Shown here: positions 1 through 7,464 of the stretch, in pieces
How the letters are laid out: every line of letters starts with the position of its first letter
Position numbering within the stretch: the first letter of the stretch is position 1
From: Bacteroidales bacterium
GTDB taxonomy: Bacteria; Bacteroidota; Bacteroidia; Bacteroidales; UBA932
Length of the DNA: 18,217 bases
Direction of reading: 5' to 3'
Assembly: GCA_016285215.1 (NCBI GenBank)
Contig: JAEEQI010000029.1
Location: 1-18,217 of the forward strand
The notes under the pieces: generated by a model
What the model was told of the DNA's origin: nothing
What the model saw: only the letters and a program-made list of their open reading frames with translations
Databases searched by the model: none
Program-made: the position numbers and the translations under genes

Positions 1-516
1 ATGGCCACCGACCTGGTATGCAAGAAACTGGGCGTGGACAAGGCCTGCGAAACCGCCGTACAGCCCCTTCCGGGCTCGGAAGAAGGCTCGTATGAGGAAG
101 TGGCCAAGAAGATTTGGGAAAACCCCACCACGGCCCAGAAAGTGGCCGCAGCGCGTATGGGCAGCCGCGTATCCCGCATCCGCAGCACGGACCGCCGCGA
201 CGAAGCCCTCATCTGCGAGTGCGAGCAGGTAACTATGGGAGAAATCAATGCGGCCATCGACCGCCTGGAAGCCTCCACCCTTACGGACCTTCGCCGCCGC
301 ACCCGCGTGGGTATGGGCACCTGCCAGGGTGAGTTCTGCGCCTGCCGCGCCGCCGGTCTGCTGGCCAAAGCCCACGGCTGCATAGAAAAGGAAAGGGCCG
401 ATATAGATTACTTCCTCCAGGAGCGCTGGAAGGGCAATTTCCCCATTGGCTGGGGAGACACCCTCCGCGAGGCCGAATATACACAATGGGTTTATAAACA
501 CGTGCTGGGCATATGA
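1..516 (+). CDS. glpA: Anaerobic glycerol-3-phosphate dehydrogenase subunit A, C-terminal part
   Basis: This is the C-terminal end (171 visible residues) of the FAD subunit of anaerobic glycerol-3-phosphate dehydrogenase, which oxidises glycerol-3-phosphate to dihydroxyacetone phosphate at the cytoplasmic membrane. The window opens inside the gene: the ATG at base 1 is probably an internal Met, because the first residues already match the inter-domain region of GlpA and the FAD domain is missing. The visible part holds the BFD-like [2Fe-2S] domain, with Cys72 and Cys74 in CECE and Cys108 and Cys113 in GTCQGEFC. The C-terminal ERWKG and AEYTQW segments are typical of GlpA. The stop overlaps the glpB start as ATGA (513-516), which implies translational coupling. 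What is known of the family: GlpA pairs with GlpB and is anchored through GlpC. The identity is secure; the true start lies outside the window. Confidence 0.95.
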   Translation: MATDLVCKKLGVDKACETAVQPLPGSEEGSYEEVAKKIWENPTTAQKVAAARMGSRVSRIRSTDRRDEALICECEQVTMGEINAAIDRLEASTLTDLRRRTRVGMGTCQGEFCACRAAGLLAKAHGCIEKERADIDYFLQERWKGNFPIGWGDTLREAEYTQWVYKHVLGI

Positions 517-1640
517 GATACGATACTGTAATAGTGGGTGGAGGACTGGCCGGTCTCACCGCAGGCATCAGCCTGCAGAAGGCCGGAAAGAAGACCGCCA
601 TCGTTAGTACCGGACAGAATGCCCTGTACTTCTTCTCCGGCTGTTTCGAGTCCATCCAGGAGCCCACGCCGGAGATCCAGAGCCTCTTCTCCGAGGCCGG
701 CATCCGGGTGCATTACACCCCGGGCGTACGCCTGATGCCTATGGGCACCTTTAAGGAATCGGCCCTGGCCCTGGACGATGTGAGCCTCTTCCCTACCCCT
801 CAGTTTGGCAAGAAGGTGCTCATCATCAACTTTATGGCCTACCACGATTTCTTCTCCTCCTTCCTGGCCCAGGGGCTGGAGAAACAGGGTATGGAATGCC
901 GCATCCGCTTCCTCAATCTGGGAGACCTGGCCCAGCCCGAACTGGGCCCCAACCAGATGCGCGCCGTGCAGATTGCCCGCAAACTGGACGAGGTTTGGGA
1001 GAAAGTGGTGCAGGAAGTCCGCGTGCTCCTCAAAGACGAGGATACCGTGGTGCTGCCCCAGGTCTTCGGCCTTAACGATGCCTCCATTCCGGAGCGCATC
1101 CGCCAGGGCATCCCGGCCCGCGTGGTCTTTGCCGGCACCCTGCCGCCTTCCGTTCCCGGCATCCGCACCCAGATGCTGCTCAAAAAACGCTACGAGGTGC
1201 TGGGCGGCACGTACCTGCTGGGAGACCGCGTAACCGGCGCCCACGTGTACGAAGACGTGGTCCAGAATGTGGTAACCAAGCAGCTGGACCGCCATTACCT
1301 GGAGGCCGACCACTTTATCCTGGCCAGCGGCAGCTACTTCTCCAAAGGCCTCAACAGCAACCCTTTCAAGATTTACGAGCCCCTGTTCGAACTGGATATG
1401 GACTACGATACGGACCGTAACACCTGGTACGATCCCACCTTCGCTAACCACCAACCTTACCTTGGATTCGGCGTCAAGACCGATGCACTGCTCCGCCCCA
1501 GCCGCGGCGGCGTTCCCGTCAAGAACCTCTATGTAATAGGTTCCATTCTGGGAGAAACCCATCCCGAACTGGGAAGCGGTGCCGGCCTGGCCATCCGAAG
1601 CGCCCTTAAAGTAACACAACTAATAACCGGCCAACCCTAA
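513..1640 (+). CDS. glpB: Anaerobic glycerol-3-phosphate dehydrogenase subunit B
   Basis: This 375-residue flavoprotein is the GlpB subunit of anaerobic glycerol-3-phosphate dehydrogenase and takes part in moving electrons from GlpA towards the quinone pool. Residues 5-17 form a Rossmann dinucleotide-binding motif (VIVGGGLAG, glycines 9, 10, 11 and 14). The C-terminal segment around residues 340-365 (YVIGSILGE, then GSGAGLAIRSA) is the usual second flavin-contact region. The protein is somewhat shorter than the E. coli subunit (about 419 residues), but both ends of the fold are present. The start is fixed by the ATGA overlap with glpA, and the stop overlaps the glpC start by one base (TAATG), so all three subunits are probably made in a coupled way. 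Identification rests on motifs plus the glpA-glpB-glpC order. Confidence 0.93.
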   Translation: MRYDTVIVGGGLAGLTAGISLQKAGKKTAIVSTGQNALYFFSGCFESIQEPTPEIQSLFSEAGIRVHYTPGVRLMPMGTFKESALALDDVSLFPTPQFGKKVLIINFMAYHDFFSSFLAQGLEKQGMECRIRFLNLGDLAQPELGPNQMRAVQIARKLDEVWEKVVQEVRVLLKDEDTVVLPQVFGLNDASIPERIRQGIPARVVFAGTLPPSVPGIRTQMLLKKRYEVLGGTYLLGDRVTGAHVYEDVVQNVVTKQLDRHYLEADHFILASGSYFSKGLNSNPFKIYEPLFELDMDYDTDRNTWYDPTFANHQPYLGFGVKTDALLRPSRGGVPVKNLYVIGSILGETHPELGSGAGLAIRSALKVTQLITGQP

Positions 1641-2857
1641 TGCAGTATCAGGAGTATACACAAAGCGAAAATAATTTCGAAGAGTGTACCAAGTGCACCA
1701 TCTGCACGGCCTATTGTCCGGTTATGCAGGTGAATCCGCTGTACCCCGGTCCCAAACAGGCCGGGCCGGACGGCGAGCGCTGGCGCCTGAAAGACCCCAA
1801 CTTCTTTGACGAAGCCCTCAAGTACTGCCTCAACTGCAAGCGCTGCGAGGTAGTGTGCCCGTCAGAGGTAAGAGTGGCCGATATCATCCAGGGGGCCCGT
1901 ATCAAGTACGAGAAGAATCCTCCCAAGGTGAGAGACTATCTGCTGGCCAATACGGATACTATGGGCAAGCTGGCCCGTCCGTTTGCGCCGCTGGTGAACT
2001 TTGCCACCCGGCAGCAGATCACCAAGGTCACTATGGACTTTACGCTGAGCATAGACAAGCACCGCACCTTCCCCACGTACAGTGCCCACGGCTTCGAGGG
2101 CTGGCTCAAGCGCCATAAGAAAGAGCAGGCGGCCTTCCCGGAGCAAGTGGCCTATTACCACGGCTGCTACGTGAACTACAACTATCCCAAGCTGGGAAAG
2201 GACCTGGTGAAAGTGCTCAACGCTATGGGCATTGGCGTGCAGCTGCTGGAAGACGAGAAGTGCTGCGGCATTGCCCTCATCAGTAACCAGCTCATCAAAA
2301 CGGCCACCAAGAACGCCCAATTCAATGTGGAGCAAATCTCCAAGGCCGTGGAGAAAGGCCTCAAGGTAGTTACCACCTCCTCCACCTGCACCCTTACTAT
2401 GCAGGAGGAATATCCCAACCTTTTGGGCGTAGACAATTCCGCCGTACGGGATTCCCTCCTTATGGCCACCCGCTTCATTTATGAGAAGCTGGAGCAGGGT
2501 GCCACCCTTCCTTTTAGGCCCGATTTCCACAAACGCGTGGCTTACCATACGCCCTGCCATATGCAGAGGCTGGGCTGGGGCGTCTTCTCCCAGCGGCTGC
2601 TGGAGATGATTCCCGGCATTGAGTTCACCCCGCTGGAGCAGACCTGCTGCGGTATGGCCGGCACCTACGGTTTCAAGAAAGAGAACTACGCCAACTCCCA
2701 GGCCATTGGAGAGCCGCTCTTTGAGCAGATCCGCAGCGTGAACCCCGACGTAGTGGCCTGCGACTGCGAAACGTGCAAATGGCAAATAGAAATGTCTACC
2801 GGCTACAAGGTGGAGAATCCCATCTCCATCCTTGCCGAAGCAATAGCAACTGAATAA
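1640..2857 (+). CDS. glpC: Anaerobic glycerol-3-phosphate dehydrogenase subunit C
   Basis: This 405-residue iron-sulfur protein is the membrane-associated subunit that carries electrons from GlpAB to (mena)quinone. Two ferredoxin-type 4Fe-4S motifs lie at the N-terminus: Cys16, 19, 22 and 26, and Cys63, 66, 69 and 73. Two CCG domains follow, as in succinate:quinone oxidoreductase subunits and heterodisulfide reductase HdrB: one around residues 174-210 (HGC, then EKCCG at 206-210) and one around 302-338 (HTPCHMQ, then CCGMAG). A further CDCETC motif lies at 374-379. There is no clear transmembrane helix, as expected for GlpC. Length agrees with the E. coli protein (396 residues). It is followed by glpT after 4 bases. 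The identity is firm; the quinone type is inferred from the likely phylum. Confidence 0.95.
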   Translation: MQYQEYTQSENNFEECTKCTICTAYCPVMQVNPLYPGPKQAGPDGERWRLKDPNFFDEALKYCLNCKRCEVVCPSEVRVADIIQGARIKYEKNPPKVRDYLLANTDTMGKLARPFAPLVNFATRQQITKVTMDFTLSIDKHRTFPTYSAHGFEGWLKRHKKEQAAFPEQVAYYHGCYVNYNYPKLGKDLVKVLNAMGIGVQLLEDEKCCGIALISNQLIKTATKNAQFNVEQISKAVEKGLKVVTTSSTCTLTMQEEYPNLLGVDNSAVRDSLLMATRFIYEKLEQGATLPFRPDFHKRVAYHTPCHMQRLGWGVFSQRLLEMIPGIEFTPLEQTCCGMAGTYGFKKENYANSQAIGEPLFEQIRSVNPDVVACDCETCKWQIEMSTGYKVENPISILAEAIATE

Positions 2858-2861
2858 CACT

Positions 2862-4232
2862 ATGCTAAAGTTCTTACAGCAACCGGCTTATCTGCCCGCT
2901 GAGACGGGTCCCGAGGCCGATGCCAAGTACAAACGCTTGCGCTGGCAGGTCTTCATTGGCGCCTTCATTGGCTACGCCGGCTTTTACCTGGTGAGAAAGA
3001 ACTTGTCTATGGCCATTCCGGCTATGGAACCGCTGGGCTTTGACAAGACCGAGCTGGGCTTTGTGCTGGGTCTCAACGCTGCGGCTTATGCCCTTTCCAA
3101 GTTCCTGATGGGCAGCGTATCGGACCGTTCCAACGCCCGGGTCTTCCTGCCTCTGGGCCTCATCCTCACGGCTATTTCTATGTGCTTTATGATAGTCCCC
3201 ATTCAGTTCATAGGGGCCGACCATAAGGCTTTGGCCATTCTGGTTATGGGTGTTCTCAACTCCGCTGTGGGCTGGTTCAACGGTATGGGTTGGCCTCCCT
3301 GCGGACGCGTAATGACCCACTGGTTCTCACCCAACGAACGGGGAACTATGATGAGCATCTGGAACTGTGCCCACAATGTGGGCGGTGCATTAGTCGGCCC
3401 TATGGCCACTTACGGTGCCGTCTGGTTTGGCAGCTGGTTCTATGGTGCCCATACGGATCTGTACTTCCTCATTGGCACCTTTGCCTTCCCGGCTGCCGTG
3501 GCCCTGTTCATAGCGCTGCTGGCCTATGTACTGTTACGGGATACGCCGCAGTCCTGCGGTCTTCCTTCCGTGGAATCCTGGCGCAACGACTACCCCAAGA
3601 ACTACTCCCACAAGCACGAGCAAACCCTTACCACCAAGGAAATCTTCTTCCAGTACGTACTCAATAACAAGTTCCTGTGGTTCATCGCCCTGTCCAATGC
3701 CTTTGTCTATATGGTACGCTACGGCTGCCTGGACTGGGCACCTACCATCCTTACGGAGAAGGGCATTGATCTCAAGAGCGCCGGCTGGGCGTACTTTGCC
3801 TACGAGTTTGCCGCCATTCCGGGCACCCTGCTCTGCGGCTGGCTGTCAGACAAACTCTTCCACGGAAAACGTGCCCTGCCCACCATTATCTTTATGGCCC
3901 TGGTGCTGGTATTCATTATCCTGTACTGGCAGTTCATTGACAACCTCACTATGGTTATCATCTGCCTCATTGGCATTGGCTTCTTCATCTACGGCCCTGT
4001 TATGCTCATTGGCGTACAGGCCCTGGATCTGGCCCCCAAGAACGCCGCGGGCACGGCCGCCGGCCTTACGGGCTTCTTTGGCTACTTCCTGGGCACCTTT
4101 ATCCTGGCCAACACGGTCATAGGCTGGGTGGCGCAGACCGCCGGCTGGAGCTGGACCTTCATCCTCCTCATTGCCGCCTGCATCCTGGCCATCCTCTTTA
4201 TGGGACTCACCCTAAAGGAAGAACGCAAGTAA
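2862..4232 (+). CDS. glpT: Glycerol-3-phosphate transporter (MFS antiporter)
   Basis: This 456-residue protein is an inner-membrane major facilitator of the organophosphate:phosphate antiporter family. It exchanges external glycerol-3-phosphate for internal phosphate. It is close to E. coli GlpT over its full length. Arg45 in YLVRKN and Arg286 in MVRYG match the two phosphate-binding arginines (45 and 269 in E. coli), and His171 in WNCAHNVGG matches the conserved His165. Other signatures are MGSVSDRSN (83-91), GMGWPPCGR (141-149), RDTPQSCGLP in the central loop (226-235) and YGPVMLIG in a late helix. The alternating hydrophobic segments fit twelve helices. The start ATG lies 4 bases after glpC, so it is the last gene of glpABCT. 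A hairpin terminator follows at once. UhpT-like sugar-phosphate specificity is less likely, given the operon and the residues. Confidence 0.94.
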   Translation: MLKFLQQPAYLPAETGPEADAKYKRLRWQVFIGAFIGYAGFYLVRKNLSMAIPAMEPLGFDKTELGFVLGLNAAAYALSKFLMGSVSDRSNARVFLPLGLILTAISMCFMIVPIQFIGADHKALAILVMGVLNSAVGWFNGMGWPPCGRVMTHWFSPNERGTMMSIWNCAHNVGGALVGPMATYGAVWFGSWFYGAHTDLYFLIGTFAFPAAVALFIALLAYVLLRDTPQSCGLPSVESWRNDYPKNYSHKHEQTLTTKEIFFQYVLNNKFLWFIALSNAFVYMVRYGCLDWAPTILTEKGIDLKSAGWAYFAYEFAAIPGTLLCGWLSDKLFHGKRALPTIIFMALVLVFIILYWQFIDNLTMVIICLIGIGFFIYGPVMLIGVQALDLAPKNAAGTAAGLTGFFGYFLGTFILANTVIGWVAQTAGWSWTFILLIAACILAILFMGLTLKEERK

Positions 4233-4235
4233 AAC

Positions 4236-4265
4236 AAAAGTCCTGGTCAAGCGACCAGGACTTTT
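4236..4265. terminator. Bidirectional intrinsic terminator between glpT and glpF
   Basis: A perfect 13-base-pair inverted repeat (4236-4248 with 4253-4265) has a four-base AAGC loop. The left arm begins with four A and the right arm ends in a run of T, so each strand carries a GC-rich stem followed by a U-tract. It fills nearly the whole 35-base gap between the convergent stops of glpT (+) and glpF (-), and so probably ends both transcripts. Confidence 0.88.
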
Positions 4266-4267
4266 TG

Positions 4268-5005
4268 TTAGAAGACCAGCAGGAACAATCCCGCAGCCAG
4301 GCAGGCACCAACCATAGGGCCTGCAACCGGCACCCAGCTGTAATTCCAGCCGCTGTCCCGCTTGCCCTTAATGGGCAACACGGCGTGAGCGCAGCGGGGA
4401 CTGAGGTCACGGGCGGGGTTCATAGCGTAACCCGTGGTACCGCCCAGGGACATACCCAGGGCCATAATGAGGCACGTGACGGGCAGGGAGCCAATGGCAC
4501 CCGGAGAAGCCATCACGGAGCCCACCTGGAAGGAATTGCCTTCGTGGCCTATGGCCAGAATCACAAACACCAGCAGGCAGGTGGCAATGACCTCGGAAAG
4601 GAAATTGCGCCAGGGATTCCAGATGGCCGGCATGGTGCAGAAAGTGCCCAGCATAGTGTCGGGCTGGTCGGCCGTTGCTTTATAATGATCCTTGTAGAAG
4701 ATCCATACCAGTACGGCACCCACAAAACCGCCCAGCATCTGGGCCACACAGTAACCCAGTACCAGGTTCCAGGCAAACTTACCGGCAATGGCCAGACCCA
4801 GCGTTACGGCAGGGTTCAGGTGTGCACCGGATACGGGGCCGGCAATGAGCACGCCCATCATCACGGCAAAGCCCCAGGCCAGGGCAATGACTACCCATCC
4901 GCCGCCCTGGGCTTTGGATTTATTGAGGGAACAGGCGGCGCATACGCCGTCACCCAGCAGGACCAGCACCAAAGTGCCTAAAAACTCAAACACATAAGGA
5001 TTCAT
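4268..5005 (-). CDS. glpF: Glycerol uptake facilitator (aquaglyceroporin)
   Basis: This 245-residue inner-membrane channel belongs to the MIP family and lets glycerol diffuse into the cell. Both half-helix signatures are present: GAHLNPAVT (NPA at 64-66) and YAMNPARDLSPR (NPA at 196-198, Arg199, Asp200). The Asp after NPAR is diagnostic of glycerol-conducting members as opposed to water-only AqpZ. The selectivity filter is also glycerol-type: Trp44, Tyr193 and Arg199 stand where E. coli GlpF has Trp48, Phe200 and Arg206. Six membrane spans can be seen. The gene starts 3 bases after the glpK stop and ends just before the shared terminator, making it the last gene of the barrel-hydrolase-glpK-glpF run. 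Glycerol kinase next door traps what the channel admits. Confidence 0.93.
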   Translation of the reverse strand: MNPYVFEFLGTLVLVLLGDGVCAACSLNKSKAQGGGWVVIALAWGFAVMMGVLIAGPVSGAHLNPAVTLGLAIAGKFAWNLVLGYCVAQMLGGFVGAVLVWIFYKDHYKATADQPDTMLGTFCTMPAIWNPWRNFLSEVIATCLLVFVILAIGHEGNSFQVGSVMASPGAIGSLPVTCLIMALGMSLGGTTGYAMNPARDLSPRCAHAVLPIKGKRDSGWNYSWVPVAGPMVGACLAAGLFLLVF

Positions 5006-5008
5006 AGT

Positions 5009-6490
5009 TTATTGGTTTACAGTACGGTTAATGGCATCTACCCAACCTTCCTTAACGGCCTTCATATCGGCTCCGGAGGGCTTGAAGCAGCGTTCTACCT
5101 GCCACTGGGCCTTGATCTCGTCCAGCGAGCTCCAATAGCCAACGGCCAGGCCTGCCAGGTAACAGGCGCCCATAGCGGTGGTTTCCGTTACAACGGGACG
5201 GACCACGGAGGCGCCCAGGATATCGGCCTGGAACTGCATCATCAGGTTGTTGCGGGAGGCTCCGCCGTCTACCTTGAGTTCGGCCAGCGGCACACCGGCA
5301 TCCTTCTCCATAGCGTTTACAATATCCATAGTCTGGAAAGCAATGCCCTCCAGGGCTGCACGGGCAATGTGAGCCGCCGTGGTGCCGCGGGTAATGCCAC
5401 AGATGACACCGTGGGCATACTGGTCCCAGTACGGAGCGCCCATACCGGTAAGGGCCGGCACAAAGTATACGCCGCCGTTATCGGGCACGGTAGAAGCCAG
5501 GGCCTCAATCTCACCGGAAGAGCGGATAATGCCCAGACCATCACGCAGCCACTGGACCACGGAACCACCCACGAAGATGGAGCCTTCCAGGGCATAGTTC
5601 ACGGTATCCCCTATCTTCCAGGCAATGGTGGTAAGGAGGTTGTTCTTGGACAGGATGGGCTTGGTGCCCGTATTCATAAGCAGGAAGCAGCCCGTTCCAT
5701 AGGTATTCTTGACAGAACCGGGGTCCGTACACATCTGGCCGAAGAGAGCCGCCTGCTGGTCACCGGCAATGCCGGCAATGGGCACCTCGTGGGCAAAGAG
5801 GGTGGTCTTGGTATGGCCATAGACCTCGGAGGAAGACTTGACGGCCGGCATCATGGAAGCCGGAATGCCAAAGAGCTCCATCAATTCCTTGTCCCACTGC
5901 AGGGTGTTGATGTTGAACAGCATAGTACGGGAGGCGTTGGTCACATCCGTGACGTGAACCTCACCGCGGGTGAGCTGCCACACCAGCCAGCTGTCTACGG
6001 TTCCAAAGCGCAGCTGTCCTGCTTCGGCCCTCTCCCTGGCACCGGGAACAGTGTCCAGGATCCATTTAATCTTGGTGCCGGAGAAATAGGCGTCAATGAT
6101 GAGGCCGGTCTTTTGGCGGATCTTGTCCACCAGGCCCTGCTCCTTGAGGGAATCACAGAAGGCCGAAGTGCGGCGGTCCTGCCACACTATGGCGTTGTAC
6201 ACGGGGGCGCCCGTCTCTGCATCCCACACCAGGGTGGTTTCACGCTGGTTGGTAATGCCAATGGCCGCCAGATCCTTTCCGTTGATACCCATACGGGTAA
6301 TGGCTTCGGCAATCACGGCCGCCTCGGACGACCAGATTTCCATAGGGTTGTGCTCTACCCAGCCGGGCTGGGGAAAGTACTGCGTAAACTCTTGCTGGGC
6401 CACGGAGCAGATGTTGCCGTCGTGGTCAAAAACAATGGCTCTGGACGAGCTTGTGCCTTGGTCCAGAGCCAGAATGTACTGCTTATTCAT
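5009..6490 (-). CDS. glpK: Glycerol kinase
   Basis: This 493-residue cytoplasmic FGGY-family kinase phosphorylates glycerol to glycerol-3-phosphate with ATP. The N-terminal phosphate-binding loop DQGTSSSR is at 10-17. The glycerol-binding residues fall exactly where they do in E. coli GlpK: Arg83 and Glu84 in NQRETT, Tyr135, and Asp244 with Gln245 in GIAGDQQAA. The C-terminal FGGY signature region ([13 protein letters not shown]) is intact. I chose the ATG at 6490 rather than the in-frame ATG at 6508: it gives the family-typical [12 protein letters not shown] start, has a GGAAG sequence a few bases upstream, and overlaps the preceding hydrolase gene by only 8 bases (ATGAATAA) instead of 26. 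The product feeds GlpABC, encoded by the convergent operon. Confidence 0.95.
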   Translation of the reverse strand: MNKQYILALDQGTSSSRAIVFDHDGNICSVAQQEFTQYFPQPGWVEHNPMEIWSSEAAVIAEAITRMGINGKDLAAIGITNQRETTLVWDAETGAPVYNAIVWQDRRTSAFCDSLKEQGLVDKIRQKTGLIIDAYFSGTKIKWILDTVPGARERAEAGQLRFGTVDSWLVWQLTRGEVHVTDVTNASRTMLFNINTLQWDKELMELFGIPASMMPAVKSSSEVYGHTKTTLFAHEVPIAGIAGDQQAALFGQMCTDPGSVKNTYGTGCFLLMNTGTKPILSKNNLLTTIAWKIGDTVNYALEGSIFVGGSVVQWLRDGLGIIRSSGEIEALASTVPDNGGVYFVPALTGMGAPYWDQYAHGVICGITRGTTAAHIARAALEGIAFQTMDIVNAMEKDAGVPLAELKVDGGASRNNLMMQFQADILGASVVRPVVTETTAMGACYLAGLAVGYWSSLDEIKAQWQVERCFKPSGADMKAVKEGWVDAINRTVNQ

Positions 6491-7463
6491 AGATACTTCC
6501 GTCTTCAATCATGTTATGAACGGTCTTCAGGAAGTTGCCCACCCGGCGGGTGTACTCTTCCGGATACTTGGCATAAGAGTTGGCGTGCACAGCGCCTTCG
6601 GCCACCCAGTACTCTTTGTAACCATGGGTCTTGGCGTTGTAATTAAGCCACAGGTTTTCAAAGGGAACAAAGTCATCTGCATCCCCGTGGATAAAGAGCA
6701 TAGGCTTGTAGCAGTTGGCCAGCATCTTGGAGCAGTCTGCGTGCTTGAAATACCAGCCATACAGGCGGTTGGTCACAATACTGGCGCTGTTCAAGATGTC
6801 TTTAGGAATGAGGGGCGAGATATCCTTAAGGTTGTTGGCAAACTGGCCTTGAACGCTGTTGTAGCCGCAGTCCTCGACAAAGCACCTCACGTAATCCGGC
6901 AGGGACTCTCCGCTGGTCATCATAACCGTTGCGGCACCCATGGATACGCCGTGCAGCACCATGAAGTCGTTGGGGAATACGCTGTAAGCCACATTAATCC
7001 AGTTCAGGATGTCATAGCGGTCCAGCCAACCCATCTGGATGGAATCACCTTCCGAATAGCCATGGTACTGAAGGTCCGGCATCAGGATGTTGTAATTGAA
7101 CTGTTCACGGTACATTCGGGCCAGATAGATGAACACCATATGGTTGTCTCCGTATCCGTGAACGATGATGGCGGTGCCTTGGGCTTCCTTGGGTTTGGGA
7201 GCCGGCGCAAACACGGCGTGTACCCGCTTGTTGTTGTAACCCACAATGAAGGTATCCTTGAGCACGCCCCGGGTCTTGAGGCTATCGTACCAGACGGTAC
7301 TGCCGGGCATCAGGGAATCGGCCTTGTGACGCGTACGCTCAATATCTTCCACGCCGTGGATCTTGGGTTTAAGGGCGTAATTGGCCATATACTTTCCGGC
7401 CAGGCACGAGCTCATCAGCAGGGCCGAAAGGGCAAGAGCCAGAACGGGAGTTAGCTTTTTCAT
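6483..7463 (-). CDS. Envelope lipoprotein alpha/beta hydrolase
   Basis: This 326-residue alpha/beta-hydrolase-fold protein has an N-terminal lipoprotein-type signal: basic MKK, a hydrophobic stretch and SSC with Cys20 as the likely lipidated residue. The catalytic triad is visible: nucleophile Ser174 in GVSMG (172-176), an acid at Asp263 in HGDADDFVP, and His293 in AVHANSY. The oxyanion-side HGYGDN motif is at 102-107. The arrangement resembles the YqkD-type branch of bacterial serine hydrolases, whose substrates are mostly unknown. It starts one base after the barrel gene ends and overlaps glpK by 8 bases, so it is surely co-transcribed with glycerol use. Inference: it may release glycerol or a glycerol compound from an acylated substrate in the envelope. 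Five of the window's 13 CATG sites fall in this gene, unlike its neighbours. Confidence 0.88.
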   Translation of the reverse strand: MKKLTPVLALALSALLMSSCLAGKYMANYALKPKIHGVEDIERTRHKADSLMPGSTVWYDSLKTRGVLKDTFIVGYNNKRVHAVFAPAPKPKEAQGTAIIVHGYGDNHMVFIYLARMYREQFNYNILMPDLQYHGYSEGDSIQMGWLDRYDILNWINVAYSVFPNDFMVLHGVSMGAATVMMTSGESLPDYVRCFVEDCGYNSVQGQFANNLKDISPLIPKDILNSASIVTNRLYGWYFKHADCSKMLANCYKPMLFIHGDADDFVPFENLWLNYNAKTHGYKEYWVAEGAVHANSYAKYPEEYTRRVGNFLKTVHNMIEDGSIYE

Positions 7464-7464
7464 A

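Noticed and set aside
492..1619. A 375-codon open frame on the minus strand opposite glpB
   Set aside because: It mirrors a clearly recognised glpB, has no family features, and arises from GC-rich third positions leaving the antisense frame open.
1862..2860. A 332-codon minus-strand frame opposite glpC
   Set aside because: glpC has intact iron-sulfur and CCG motifs; the opposite frame is a shadow.
6491..6508. Alternative glpK start at 6508
   Set aside because: It would add six residues not seen in the family and enlarge the overlap with the hydrolase; the ATG at 6490 gives the normal N-terminus.
5012..6646. A 544-codon open frame on the plus strand opposite glpK
   Set aside because: It covers all of glpK in antisense, is rich in His/Gly as antisense frames are, and has no recognisable domain; glpK is certain.
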